Positions 25,148-33,333 of a DNA stretch of 64,000 bases are shown here, piece after piece; positions within the stretch are counted from its first letter, which is position 1, and every line of letters begins with the position of its first letter. The stretch is taken from contig NZ_KE386602.1 in NCBI RefSeq assembly GCF_000427885.1, positions 214,206 to 278,205 of the forward strand, read 5' to 3'. A program made the position numbers and the translations under genes. This DNA comes from Glycomyces tenuis DSM 44171 (GTDB lineage: Bacteria > Actinomycetota > Actinomycetes > Mycobacteriales > Micromonosporaceae). The notes under the pieces were generated by a model, which did no database searches, was not told the origin of the DNA, and worked only from the letters and a program-made list of their open reading frames with translations.

Positions 25148-26113
25148 TCAGGCGTCGACGGTGCCCTCCCGCACGGTCAGGACGGTCTTGCCGCGGGCGC
25201 TGCCCGCGCGCGAGCGGTCCAGCGCGGCGGGGGCCTTCTCCAGCGGCGCCTTGAAGTCGATGCGGACCTTCAGCTCGCCGTCGACCACCGAGGCGGCCAG
25301 CGAGCCGAGGGTCTCGGGCGAGGCGTCGGCGTAGAGGTTGGCGCCGCGCAGGCCGCGCGCGGCGAGCGCCTCGACGTCGGCGGCGGTGTTGGAGCTGATG
25401 ATGACGCCGCCGGGCCGCAGCAGCTCGGCGACGGCGTCTATCTGGGCCGGGCCGGACACGAGGTCGACGACGGCGTCGACGCCGTCGGGGTGGGCCTCGC
25501 GCACCTGGTCGACGGTGGGGGCCTCGGTGAAGTCGACGATCTCGGCCGCGCCCAGCTCCAGGAGGTAGGCGGCGGTGGCGGGGTCGGTGGTGGCGATGAC
25601 GTGCGCGCCCCGCGCGGCGGCGAGCTGCACGGCCGCCTGCCCGACGCCGCCTGAGGCGCCGTTGACGAGGAGGACGTGGCCGTCGGCGGCTCCGCTCGCG
25701 GCTACGAAGTCGTGGGCGGCGGCCCCGGCGGTCGGCAGGGCCGCGGCGAGGTCGAACGGCAGCTGCCGCGGCAGGGAGGCGAGTTTGCCCTCGGCGGGGG
25801 CGAGCGCGAACTCGGCGTAGGAGCCGCGGCCGCGCTCGACGTCCATGAACTGGCCGAAGACGCGGTCGCCCTCGGCCAGGCCGGTCACGCCGGGGCCGGT
25901 CCGCTCGACGACGCCCGCGCCGTCGGAGCCGAGGACCAGCGGGAAGGCGTGCTCGACGGCGCCGCACATGACGCCGTCGACGACCTTCCAGTCGAAGGGG
26001 TTGACGCCGGCGGCCTCGATGCGGACGAGGACCTCGCCTGGCCCGGGTTCGGGGTCCGGCAGCTCGGCCAGTCGGGGTTCGGTGTTGAAGTCGTCGGCTA
26101 TCACGGCTCGCAC
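25148..26113 (-). CDS. NADP-dependent quinone-type oxidoreductase (MDR family, 321 aa)
   Basis: Zinc-independent medium-chain dehydrogenase. AGVNPFDWKVVDG and PLVLGSDGAGVVERTG are the quinone-reductase GroES-like section, and HVLLVNGASGGVGQAAVQLA the nucleotide motif. No structural-zinc cysteines are seen. GTG start at 26113 sits behind AAGGAG at good spacing. It could reduce quinones or enones. It follows the acylase-GNAT gene by 87 bases, so co-transcription under iron control is possible but not shown. Confidence 0.87.
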   Translation of the reverse strand: MRAVIADDFNTEPRLAELPDPEPGPGEVLVRIEAAGVNPFDWKVVDGVMCGAVEHAFPLVLGSDGAGVVERTGPGVTGLAEGDRVFGQFMDVERGRGSYAEFALAPAEGKLASLPRQLPFDLAAALPTAGAAAHDFVAASGAADGHVLLVNGASGGVGQAAVQLAAARGAHVIATTDPATAAYLLELGAAEIVDFTEAPTVDQVREAHPDGVDAVVDLVSGPAQIDAVAELLRPGGVIISSNTAADVEALAARGLRGANLYADASPETLGSLAASVVDGELKVRIDFKAPLEKAPAALDRSRAGSARGKTVLTVREGTVDA

Positions 26114-26200
26114 GGCGTGCTCCTTCGGTCGCGTATCGGGGGCGGTGCGATTGTCTCGCGGTTCCGGCCCGGAGGTGCCGGATTCCCCCGCTTCGGGACG

Positions 26201-28807
26201 CTACCGCTCCGCGCTCGGGGGGCGTCGGCGTCCTTCGTGGGCTTCGCGGGTCAGGAACGCCAGGCGGGCGCGCTTGTCGGGCAGCTCGATCTCGGGCCCG
26301 AAGGCGAAGCCGGTGCGGCGCAGGCGAGCGCGGGCCTGCGCGTTGCGCGCGTCGGGCTCGGCGACGATCCGCCGGTGCGCGGGGTCGGCGAACAGGTAGT
26401 CGGCCAGCACCGAGACGAGCCGGGCGGTGAACCCGGCCTGCGCGCCGCCGCGGTCGGGCCGGGCGACCAGGAGGTGCGTGCCGATGTCGCCGGGCCGGAC
26501 CTCGTAGCACTCCCCCACCGGGTCGGCGGCGGGCTCGTAGGTCTGGAACAGGGCGATCGGCTCGCCGTCGCGCAGCACGAGGAAGGCGTGGTGGGTGGTC
26601 AGCGAGTCGAGGTACTCGTAGATCTTCAGGACGCGCTCGCGGCTCGCTTCCCCCATGCCCCAGAACCTGGCGCGCTCCTCGGTGACCCAGCCGTGGATCA
26701 GGTCGAGGTCGGCCTTCGGGTCGACCGGGACGATCCGGACGCGGCCGAAGCCGCCGGCGGTCTGCTCGTGGACGGCGGCGCGCCGCGCGGGGCCGGTCGC
26801 GTGCTCGGTCATGGGGGACTCCTCGGTCAGGTCGTTCCAGTCGGTGGTCACGGGGATGAGCTCGCCTGAGCGCCACAGCGGCAGCTGGTCGCGGGCGTGC
26901 GGGCGGCCGGGCCCGCCGGAGGCCCCGAAGGGGACGATCCAGCGGCTCCGGGAGCGGTCGGCGAGGTCCCAGACCCAGCGGGCGGCCGGTCCGCGCGCGA
27001 AGGCGTCGGTGAGGCCGGGGACGCTCGTCGTCGACAGGACGCAGTCGTGGTCGCCGCCGAAGCCCGGCCAGGACTCGCCGGGCGGCGAGAGCCAAGGGGT
27101 GAAGCGGTGGCGTTCGCCCCACGGGGCGAGGCCGCTTCCGGGGGCGGTCTCCTCGGCGGCGGCGCGGACCGCGTCGGTCAGGTCTTCGGCGGGGATCGGG
27201 CCGTCGTGGGAGAGGAGGTGTTCGAGGGCGAAGGTGATGCGGGGCCGCAGCGCGAGCCAGGGCGCGAACAGCTCGGGGTAGGGGGACGGCTCGGCCAGCG
27301 GGGCGAGCGCGGGGTGCTCGGCGAGGCGGCGGACGAGGGCCGCGCGCAGGGCGGCGTAGTCGGCGGCCTCGGCGCTGCCGGGGTCCATGCGGCGGTCCCA
27401 GGCCAGGAGCCGTTTGCGCAGGGCGGCGGCCGCCGAGCCGAGGCCGTCGAGTCCGGCGAGGGCGTCCAGGAGCGGCCCGGCGGAGGGCAGGAGCGCGTCG
27501 GTGTGGACGGCGCCCACGGTCTCGGCGGTCCAGGCGCGGGAGGCGGTGAGCAGATGGGCGATGCGCCGGGCCCGGTGCGGCGGGGCGAACTCGACGCCGA
27601 GCGGTGCGGCGAGGCCGCGCTGGTTGGCCATGACGGTGACGGCGCGGACGGCGCCGCGGGGCGGCTCGCGCCAGCCGCGCCAGGCGTGGCGGGCCTTCCA
27701 GGCGGGCACGGGCCGGATCATGTTCGCCTTGTCGCGCAGCGGGACGCGTCCGGCGACGCGGTGGAGGAGCCCGCCGGCGGTGTCGGCGGCGAGGACGACG
27801 TTGACCGGGGCGACCCACGCGTCCAGGGCGTCGTCCACGTCGTCGACGGTCCAGGCCCGCAGCAGTTTCGGCAGGGCGCCGAAGCCGAGGTCGCCGCCGG
27901 CTCCGGCGGGGCAGCGCAGGCTCAGGGCCCAGCCGTCGTCGAGTCCGCCCGCGACGACAGGTCCGCGCGCCGTCTCGATGACGTCCACGGTGACGGGCCC
28001 GTCGCCGTGGACCTCGATCGTCTCGGTCCGGGCCTCGGCCTGCTCCCAGTCGTCGGGGCCGAGCGCCTCGACGCCGCTGCGGCGGCGGCGCAGGCGTTCC
28101 CAGTAGAGGTCGGCGGTGTCCGCCATGGCGTTGGTGACGCCCCAGGCCACGCCTCCAGTGTGTCCGAAGTGGGCTATTCCGGGGACGCCGGGCACGGCCA
28201 GGCCGAGCACGTCGAACTCGTCGCAGGACAGGCGGATCTGCTGGTAGATGCTCGGTTCTTCGATGTAGCGGTGCGGGTCGCCCGCGATCAGGGGCGCGCC
28301 GGAGGCGGTGCGCTCGCCGGTGAGGAGCCAGCCGTTGCTGCCCGAGCGGTCCGGCCCGTCGGTGGCGAACAGCGCGATCGCCTCCTCGCCGAGATGGGTG
28401 GCGAGGCGCTCGCGCCACAGCTTCGCGGGGAATCCGGCGCCGAACAGCAGGTGCTCGGACAGCCAGATCGCCAGCGGCGCCCACGGTTCCCATGGCGGGC
28501 CTTCGGGAAGGGCGGCGTTGACGCCGTCGACGTAGGCGGCGACCCAGGCCGCGGTGCCCTGGTCGAGGGCGGCGAAGCAGCGCCGGGCGGTGTCGGCGAC
28601 GCGGGCCTGGCGGGCGAAGCGGTCCCAGGGCAGGGCTTCGGGGCCGAAGGCGGCGGCGACGGTGCCCTCGGCGCGGCGGCGCGCGAGGGCGAGCTGGGAG
28701 GGCCGGTCGGCGGCGGCGCCTCGCCCCTGCGCGAACGCCAGGGCGCGGGCGGTCCGGGCCCGCAGGTGCGGGACGCCCCAGGCGTCCCTGTAGCTCGCGA
28801 ACTCCAT
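26201..28807 (-). CDS. Penicillin acylase (Ntn hydrolase)-GNAT acetyltransferase fusion (868 aa)
   Basis: Residues 1-660 are a penicillin-acylase-family Ntn hydrolase; after autoprocessing the new N-terminal nucleophile would be Ser157 in DRSG|SNGWLLTGERTASG. AHFGHTGGVAWGVTNA follows as expected. No signal peptide precedes the start (MEFASYRDAWGVPHLRA), so unlike exported acylases it looks cytoplasmic. Residues 666-868 form a GNAT domain of the IucB/RhbD/MbtK type (IHGWVTEERARFWGM, IGTHLLVARPDRGG), used to acetylate N-hydroxylysine-type siderophore intermediates. An internal ATG at 26812 is preceded by GAGGAG, so the GNAT part may also be made alone. The promoter lies on the iron box, and the divergent partner is a siderophore-interacting protein; a role in siderophore maturation or recycling is inferred. 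Confidence 0.85.
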   Translation of the reverse strand: MEFASYRDAWGVPHLRARTARALAFAQGRGAAADRPSQLALARRRAEGTVAAAFGPEALPWDRFARQARVADTARRCFAALDQGTAAWVAAYVDGVNAALPEGPPWEPWAPLAIWLSEHLLFGAGFPAKLWRERLATHLGEEAIALFATDGPDRSGSNGWLLTGERTASGAPLIAGDPHRYIEEPSIYQQIRLSCDEFDVLGLAVPGVPGIAHFGHTGGVAWGVTNAMADTADLYWERLRRRRSGVEALGPDDWEQAEARTETIEVHGDGPVTVDVIETARGPVVAGGLDDGWALSLRCPAGAGGDLGFGALPKLLRAWTVDDVDDALDAWVAPVNVVLAADTAGGLLHRVAGRVPLRDKANMIRPVPAWKARHAWRGWREPPRGAVRAVTVMANQRGLAAPLGVEFAPPHRARRIAHLLTASRAWTAETVGAVHTDALLPSAGPLLDALAGLDGLGSAAAALRKRLLAWDRRMDPGSAEAADYAALRAALVRRLAEHPALAPLAEPSPYPELFAPWLALRPRITFALEHLLSHDGPIPAEDLTDAVRAAAEETAPGSGLAPWGERHRFTPWLSPPGESWPGFGGDHDCVLSTTSVPGLTDAFARGPAARWVWDLADRSRSRWIVPFGASGGPGRPHARDQLPLWRSGELIPVTTDWNDLTEESPMTEHATGPARRAAVHEQTAGGFGRVRIVPVDPKADLDLIHGWVTEERARFWGMGEASRERVLKIYEYLDSLTTHHAFLVLRDGEPIALFQTYEPAADPVGECYEVRPGDIGTHLLVARPDRGGAQAGFTARLVSVLADYLFADPAHRRIVAEPDARNAQARARLRRTGFAFGPEIELPDKRARLAFLTREAHEGRRRPPSAER

Positions 28808-28824
28808 GCCCCGCCTTCTCTTAG

Positions 28825-28843
28825 TTAGGTTAGTCTAAGCTAA
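28825..28843. promoter_or_regulatory. IdeR/DmdR1-type iron box between acylase-GNAT and siderophore-interacting genes
   Basis: TTAGGTTAGTCTAAGCTAA matches the actinobacterial iron-box consensus (TTAGGTTAGGCTAACCTAA) at 17 of 19 positions. It lies 18 bases upstream of the acylase start and about 60 upstream of the plus-strand start, so one bound repressor could control both genes. Confidence 0.85.
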
Positions 28844-28903
28844 GTTGAAATTCTGTCATACGGCTCGTCTCCAGTGGAGGCCGCCGGGAGGAAGGAGACG
28901 CCG

Positions 28904-29620
28904 ATGGGGCACGGTTGGGAGGGCGCGGTCCTCAAGCTGTTCCGCGCCAAGGACTTCACGTTCACCGTGACCGGCGCCGAGCGGCTCACCGAGCACTTCG
29001 CGCGGGTGCGGTTCACCGACGGCGGCATGCTGAAGGTCACCGGCGTCCACCCGACGATGTGGGTGCGCGTGTGGTTCGCGAACGCGGGCCGCCCGCACCA
29101 GCGCGGCTACACCCTCGTCGACCCCGATCCCGAGGCGGGCACCTTCAACCTGGACTTCGCGATGCACGACGGGCCCGCCTGCGAGTGGGCCCTCGCGGCC
29201 GAGGCGGGCGAGACGATCGAGGCGACGGTGCAGGGCAGCGCCTTCACCGCCCCCGATCCCCTGCCGCCCAGGATGTTCGTGTTCGGCGACGCCGCCTCCC
29301 TGCCCGCGATCAACTCGCTGCTGGCCGCGATGCCGGACGTGCCCGCGACGATCTGGTTCGAGACCGCCCACGACGACGACTCGCGGCTGCTCGTGCTCGA
29401 CGCCGGGCTGCACCGGCTCAACCTCGTGCCCCGCAAGGAGGCCGGCGGCCACCTGGTCACGGAGGCGCGGACGGCCCTGCCCGGGCTCATCGGGGACCCG
29501 CGCGAGGCGTACGCGTGGGTCGCGTGCGACTTCAAGAGCACCCGCGGCCTGACCTCGCTGCTGCGCAAGGACCTCGGCGTGCCCAAGCACCGGGTGAACG
29601 CCATGGCCTACTGGCGTTAG
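28904..29620 (+). CDS. Siderophore-interacting protein (ferric-siderophore reductase family, 238 aa)
   Basis: Belongs to the ViuB/FAD-binding siderophore-interacting family, which releases iron from imported ferric siderophores by reduction. HQRGYTLVDPDPEAGTFNLD is the FAD-binding strand (R-x-Y-T) and FVFGDAASLPAINSLLAA the nicotinamide-binding start. The C-terminus ends in KHRVNAMAYWR, typical of the family. Start ATG 28904 follows GGAAGGAG. It is divergent from the acylase-GNAT gene across the iron box and overlaps the convergent epimerase gene by 4 bases. Confidence 0.92.
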   Translation: MGHGWEGAVLKLFRAKDFTFTVTGAERLTEHFARVRFTDGGMLKVTGVHPTMWVRVWFANAGRPHQRGYTLVDPDPEAGTFNLDFAMHDGPACEWALAAEAGETIEATVQGSAFTAPDPLPPRMFVFGDAASLPAINSLLAAMPDVPATIWFETAHDDDSRLLVLDAGLHRLNLVPRKEAGGHLVTEARTALPGLIGDPREAYAWVACDFKSTRGLTSLLRKDLGVPKHRVNAMAYWR

Positions 29621-30558
29621 CGCCTCCGGACGCGTTCGGCCAGGTCCGCGGCGGCCTCGGGCCAGCGCGGCCGGTCGAAGGCGAAGCCGGCCTCCAGGAG
29701 CCTGCCGGGCACCACGCGGCGGCTCTTGAGCAGCAGCTCGGTGTCCGAGCGCATCGCGAAGGCCCCCAGCTCGGCCATCCACTTCGTCGCGGGCAGCCCG
29801 AGCGGCACTCCCCAGGCGCGGCGCAGCTCGCGCATGAACTCGCGCTGCGGCAGCGGGTTCGGGGAGGCGAGGTTGACCGGCCCGGCGAGGTCCTCGCGCT
29901 CGATGAGGAAGGCGACGGCGCGGGCGAAGTCCTCGTCGTGGATCCACGAGACGTACTGGGCGCCGCCCGCGACCGGGCCGCCGAGGCCGAGCCGGGCCAG
30001 GCGCAGCAGCACGTCGAAGACGCCGCCGCGGTCGGGGCTCATCACCATCGCCGTCCGCAGGGCGAGCTTGCGGGTCTCCGGCGTGGCGGCGCGCTCCTGC
30101 GCCCGCTCCCAATACCGGGCGATGTGGACGCTGAAGGCCCAGTAGTCCGGCACGCCCGCCTCATTCCCGCCGATGAGGCCTGTGGCCTCGTCGTTCGCTT
30201 CGTCGAAGCGGTGCGCGTAGACGGTGGCGGTGCTCATCTGGAGCCACACGCGCGGCGGCTTCGCCGCGGCCGCGATCGCCTCGCCGACGAGGCGGGCCGA
30301 GCGGACGCGGGAGGCGAGCATCGCCCGCAGGTTCACGAGGTCGTAGCGGCAGCTGACGCTGCGTCCGGCGAGGTTGACGACGGCGTCGCTGCCGTCGATC
30401 GCCTCCGCCCAGGGGCCGAGCGTCTCACCGTCCCAGTGGATCTCGTGGGTTCTGGTGGGGCGGCGGGTCAGGACCGCCACCTCGTGGCCGGCCGCGGTCA
30501 GGGCCCGGCGCAGGACCGCGCCGACCTGCCCGGTGCCTCCGGGGATCACGATCCTCAT
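29617..30558 (-). CDS. TIGR01777-type NAD-dependent epimerase/dehydratase-like protein (313 aa)
   Basis: IPGGTGQVGAVLRRAL is the Rossmann motif; DAVVNLAGRSVSCRY and STATVYAHRFDEAND carry the active-site Ser/Thr region. The C-terminal GFAFDRPRWPEAAADL matches the DUF1731 tail of the YfcH/TIGR01777 family. Start ATG 30558 follows GAGGAGG. The biological role of this family is poorly known. Its TAA overlaps the convergent siderophore-interacting gene's TAG. Confidence 0.88.
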   Translation of the reverse strand: MRIVIPGGTGQVGAVLRRALTAAGHEVAVLTRRPTRTHEIHWDGETLGPWAEAIDGSDAVVNLAGRSVSCRYDLVNLRAMLASRVRSARLVGEAIAAAAKPPRVWLQMSTATVYAHRFDEANDEATGLIGGNEAGVPDYWAFSVHIARYWERAQERAATPETRKLALRTAMVMSPDRGGVFDVLLRLARLGLGGPVAGGAQYVSWIHDEDFARAVAFLIEREDLAGPVNLASPNPLPQREFMRELRRAWGVPLGLPATKWMAELGAFAMRSDTELLLKSRRVVPGRLLEAGFAFDRPRWPEAAADLAERVRRR

Positions 30559-30662
30559 CGGGCCTCCTCGACGTCCGGGCAAGCCTAGCCGCACCTCTGG
30601 AGCGGCGGAAGGGTTGTTAAGGTCGGCGGCATGGCCATGCATTCCGACATCCGCGTCCGCTC

Positions 30663-31094
30663 ATGAGCACCGGGCCTTGGGAGGACGGCACGCCCGGCCT
30701 CATGCGACTCCCCTCCGGGCGGCTGGTGCGCGGCAGGGGCGTCCACCGCCCCCTCCCCGAGGGGCAGGAGCCGACCTACGGCCTCTACCTGCTCGGCAAG
30801 CACCCGCCCGAGGTCGCGTGGGAGTCGAAGTGGCTGCGCTGGCCGGACTTCGCCCTGCCGCGCGACCGGCCCGCCGCCGCCGCGGCGCTCCGCGAGGCGT
30901 GGGAGCGGGCGGCGACCGAGCGCGTCGAGATCGCCTGCGGCGGCGGCAACGGCCGCACCGGCACCGCCATGGCCTGCCTCGCCGTCATCGACGGCGTGCC
31001 GAACGCCGAGGCCGTGGCCTACGTCAGGGAGCACTACCGCCCGCGGGCGGTCGAGACGCCTTGGCAGCGCCGCTACATCGCCCGGTTCCACTGA
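30663..31094 (+). CDS. Cysteine-dependent protein phosphatase-like protein (143 aa)
   Basis: CGGGNGRTGTAMACLAV near residue 100 is a PTP/DSP P-loop (C-x5-R-T/S). The His that usually precedes the Cys is Ala here (EIACGGG). A long helix (AAAALREAWERAA) precedes the loop. A candidate general-acid Asp lies in WPDFALPRD. Families of this kind in actinobacteria dephosphorylate proteins or phosphoinositide-like molecules. No close ribosome binding site. Confidence 0.78.
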   Translation: MSTGPWEDGTPGLMRLPSGRLVRGRGVHRPLPEGQEPTYGLYLLGKHPPEVAWESKWLRWPDFALPRDRPAAAAALREAWERAATERVEIACGGGNGRTGTAMACLAVIDGVPNAEAVAYVREHYRPRAVETPWQRRYIARFH

Positions 31095-31207
31095 CCGCCG
31101 CCGGTCCCCCGAACGGGTGCCTGGACCACACCTGAGCGTGCCCGCGGCGTAACATCATGTGCATACCGGCTGATCGCGGCGGCGCGCGAACCTGATGGAG
31201 GACGGCC

Positions 31208-32158
31208 ATGAACGAGGGACCACTGGAGATCACGCGCTGGTGCGGCACCATGCCGATGCACCACCGCCTGCTCGATGCGCAGCCCGGCTACGCCGAGGCC
31301 CGCACCGGCATCGAGAACGAGGCCTTCGCCTGGCGCCGCCCCCGCCGCGAAGCGCCGGTCACCATCCCCGTCGTCGTCCACGTCGTCTGGCACCAGGAGG
31401 CCGACAACGTCGCCGACGAGCAGATCCACAGCCAGATCGAGGTGCTGAACGCCGACTTCCGGATGCGGGGCGCGGGCGTCGACACCGTCCCCGAGCCGTT
31501 CCAGGCGCTCGTGGCCGACGCCCGGCTCGAATTCGCCCTCGCCGACACCGGCCCCGACGGCGCCCCGACCACCGGCATCACCCGCACGCGGACCGACACG
31601 GCCGTGTTCGACGCCGACGACACCGTCAAGCACGCGGCCTCCGGCGGCGCCGACGCCTGGCCCGCCGACCGCTACCTGAACATCTGGGTGTGTCCCCTCG
31701 GCGGCGGCCTGCTGGGCTACGCCCAGTTCCCCGGCGGCGCGCCCGAGACCGACGGCGTCGTCGTCAACCACCGCGGCTTCGGCACCACCGGCACCGCCAC
31801 CGCGCCGTTCGACGGCGGCCGGACCACCGTCCACGAGATCGGCCACTGGCTCAACCTGCGCCACATCTGGGGCGACGACGGCGAGGGCTGCTCGGGCGAC
31901 GACTTCGTCGCCGACACCCCGAACCAGGGCGGGCCCAACCGCGGCCGGCCCGAATTCCCGAACATCAGCTGCGACAACGCCCCCCACGGGGACCTGTTCA
32001 TGAACTTCATGGACTACAGCGACGACGCCGTCACCGTCATGTTCACGCAGGGGCAGACCGAGCGGATGGACGCCTGCCTCGCCGGTCCGCGCGGCTCCTT
32101 CCTCGCCGCGCCGGACGAACCCGTCGAACCCGATGACGCGGAGCCCGTCGCGGCCTAG
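31208..32158 (+). CDS. M43-type zinc metalloprotease (pappalysin-like, 316 aa)
   Basis: TTVHEIGHWLNLRHIW is the metzincin zinc site (HExxHxxxxxH) and MNFMDYSDDAVTVMF the Met-turn, both typical of the M43 pappalysin/MEP1 branch. PVVVHVVWHQEADN at residues 54-67 is the characteristic N-terminal strand. Cys residues near GCSGDDF and ISCDNAPHG could form a conserved disulfide. Family members are usually exported, but no signal peptide is seen before MNEGPLEITRW; the start has GGAGG nine bases upstream. Substrate unknown. Confidence 0.87.
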   Translation: MNEGPLEITRWCGTMPMHHRLLDAQPGYAEARTGIENEAFAWRRPRREAPVTIPVVVHVVWHQEADNVADEQIHSQIEVLNADFRMRGAGVDTVPEPFQALVADARLEFALADTGPDGAPTTGITRTRTDTAVFDADDTVKHAASGGADAWPADRYLNIWVCPLGGGLLGYAQFPGGAPETDGVVVNHRGFGTTGTATAPFDGGRTTVHEIGHWLNLRHIWGDDGEGCSGDDFVADTPNQGGPNRGRPEFPNISCDNAPHGDLFMNFMDYSDDAVTVMFTQGQTERMDACLAGPRGSFLAAPDEPVEPDDAEPVAA

Positions 32159-32227
32159 TATTCGAGCAGTACACGGATTCGCGGCGGTCGGCGCCGCGGC
32201 CGACAGCCGACCATCCGCGAGGCAGTC

Positions 32228-32548
32228 ATGAGCGAGCCACCCGAGGAACTGTTCCGCCGCTGGGTGCACATCGAGGAAGAGGACGCGGGCGAAGTGCGCG
32301 TCTACGTGCCCTTCGAGGACCCGGCGGCGCTCGGGCGGGGCCGCGACAGCATCGAGTTCCAGCCGGACGGCTCGGTGACCCGTTACGAGTTCAGCGCCAC
32401 CGACGCGCCGGTCGCCGTCGAGGGCCGGTGGCGGTGCCCGCGGGCGGGCGAGATCCGCACCTCCGGGCCATCCGGCGAGCTGGAGCTCTCCTACCGCATC
32501 GTCTCGGTCGACGCCGAACGACTCCGCATGCGCCCCATGGACGACTGA
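32228..32548 (+). CDS. Conserved hypothetical protein (106 aa)
   Basis: Small soluble protein without signal or transmembrane segments. Pattern RRWVHIEEEDAGEVRVYVPFEDP then GRGRDSIEFQPDGSVTRYEF and VEGRWRCPRAGEIR is reminiscent of small beta-barrel proteins seen in streptomycetes, but I cannot name a function. Its start follows a weak ribosome binding site. Neighbour genes do not explain it. Confidence 0.75.
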   Translation: MSEPPEELFRRWVHIEEEDAGEVRVYVPFEDPAALGRGRDSIEFQPDGSVTRYEFSATDAPVAVEGRWRCPRAGEIRTSGPSGELELSYRIVSVDAERLRMRPMDD

Positions 32549-32688
32549 CAGGCGCCGGGCCGCGCGCCACCGGCGGTGGCCTGGGGTGTGCGGTGGACTT
32601 GTACGCTGCAACGTGGACGCGAAGCCCCGTATCCGCACCCGAGAGGACCGCGTCCCGACCCCTGTTAGTCCACATTAGAGGAGACGCG

Positions 32689-33333
32689 ATGCGGGCCTGG
32701 AAGGACCGGACGCCGCTGCTGCGCGGGCGCCTGCACGGCCGACTGCTCATCGTCCTCGGCGTCGTCGCCGCCCTCGCGGTGGCGGTCGCGGTCTGGCAGT
32801 TCTCCACGGCCCTCGGCGGCGGCGAGGGCCAGGGCGCCTCCGACGACTGGGCGGGCCCCGCCGCGGACCACGACGGCGCCTCCGTCGCCCCTCTCGAAGA
32901 GGACTCCTCGGCGGCCGCCCCCACCTCGGCGAGCACGAGCCCGACGGTCGAGGCCACCTCCGAGACGCCCGAGGAGACGCCGAGCGAGGAGACCGACGAG
33001 GAGCCGAGCGAGGAGGACGACACCGGACCGGCCGGGCCGAGCTGCACCGCCGCGCTCAGGCTCGCGGACGAGTGGTCGGACTCGATCTCGGTCGAGGTCA
33101 CGGTCGTCAACACCGGCGAGGAGGCCGTCGGCGGCTGGGAGATCGTCCTCGACATCGACGGCGTCGAGGTCACCAGCACGTGGGGCATGAGCCGGATCGA
33201 GGGCGACCGCTACGGCAACGGCCTGTTCAACGGCGCGCTCGACCCCGGCGAGGACGCCGGGCCGAGCTTCCGGGCCGACACCGAGGGCGAGCCCGAGCTG
33301 CCCGGCACGGTGCCCTGCACGGCCGTCCCTTAA
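32689..33333 (+). CDS. Membrane-anchored CBM2-like protein (214 aa)
   Basis: Cytoplasmic Arg-rich N-terminus, transmembrane segment about residues 17-42 (LLIVLGVVAALAVAVAVW), acidic Ser/Thr/Glu-rich linker (about 60-110), and a C-terminal beta-sandwich resembling CBM2 (TAALRLADEWSDSISVEVTV, GGWEIVLDIDGVEV, two Cys framing the domain). It probably binds cellulose or a similar glucan at the cell surface. Start ATG 32689 follows AGAGGAG. It overlaps the convergent FHA gene by 4 bases. Confidence 0.7.
   Translation: MRAWKDRTPLLRGRLHGRLLIVLGVVAALAVAVAVWQFSTALGGGEGQGASDDWAGPAADHDGASVAPLEEDSSAAAPTSASTSPTVEATSETPEETPSEETDEEPSEEDDTGPAGPSCTAALRLADEWSDSISVEVTVVNTGEEAVGGWEIVLDIDGVEVTSTWGMSRIEGDRYGNGLFNGALDPGEDAGPSFRADTEGEPELPGTVPCTAVP

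Noticed and set aside
26201-28807. Penicillin acylase as a beta-lactam resistance gene
   Set aside because: Fusion to a siderophore-type acetyltransferase and an iron box point to iron metabolism; the family name is historical.
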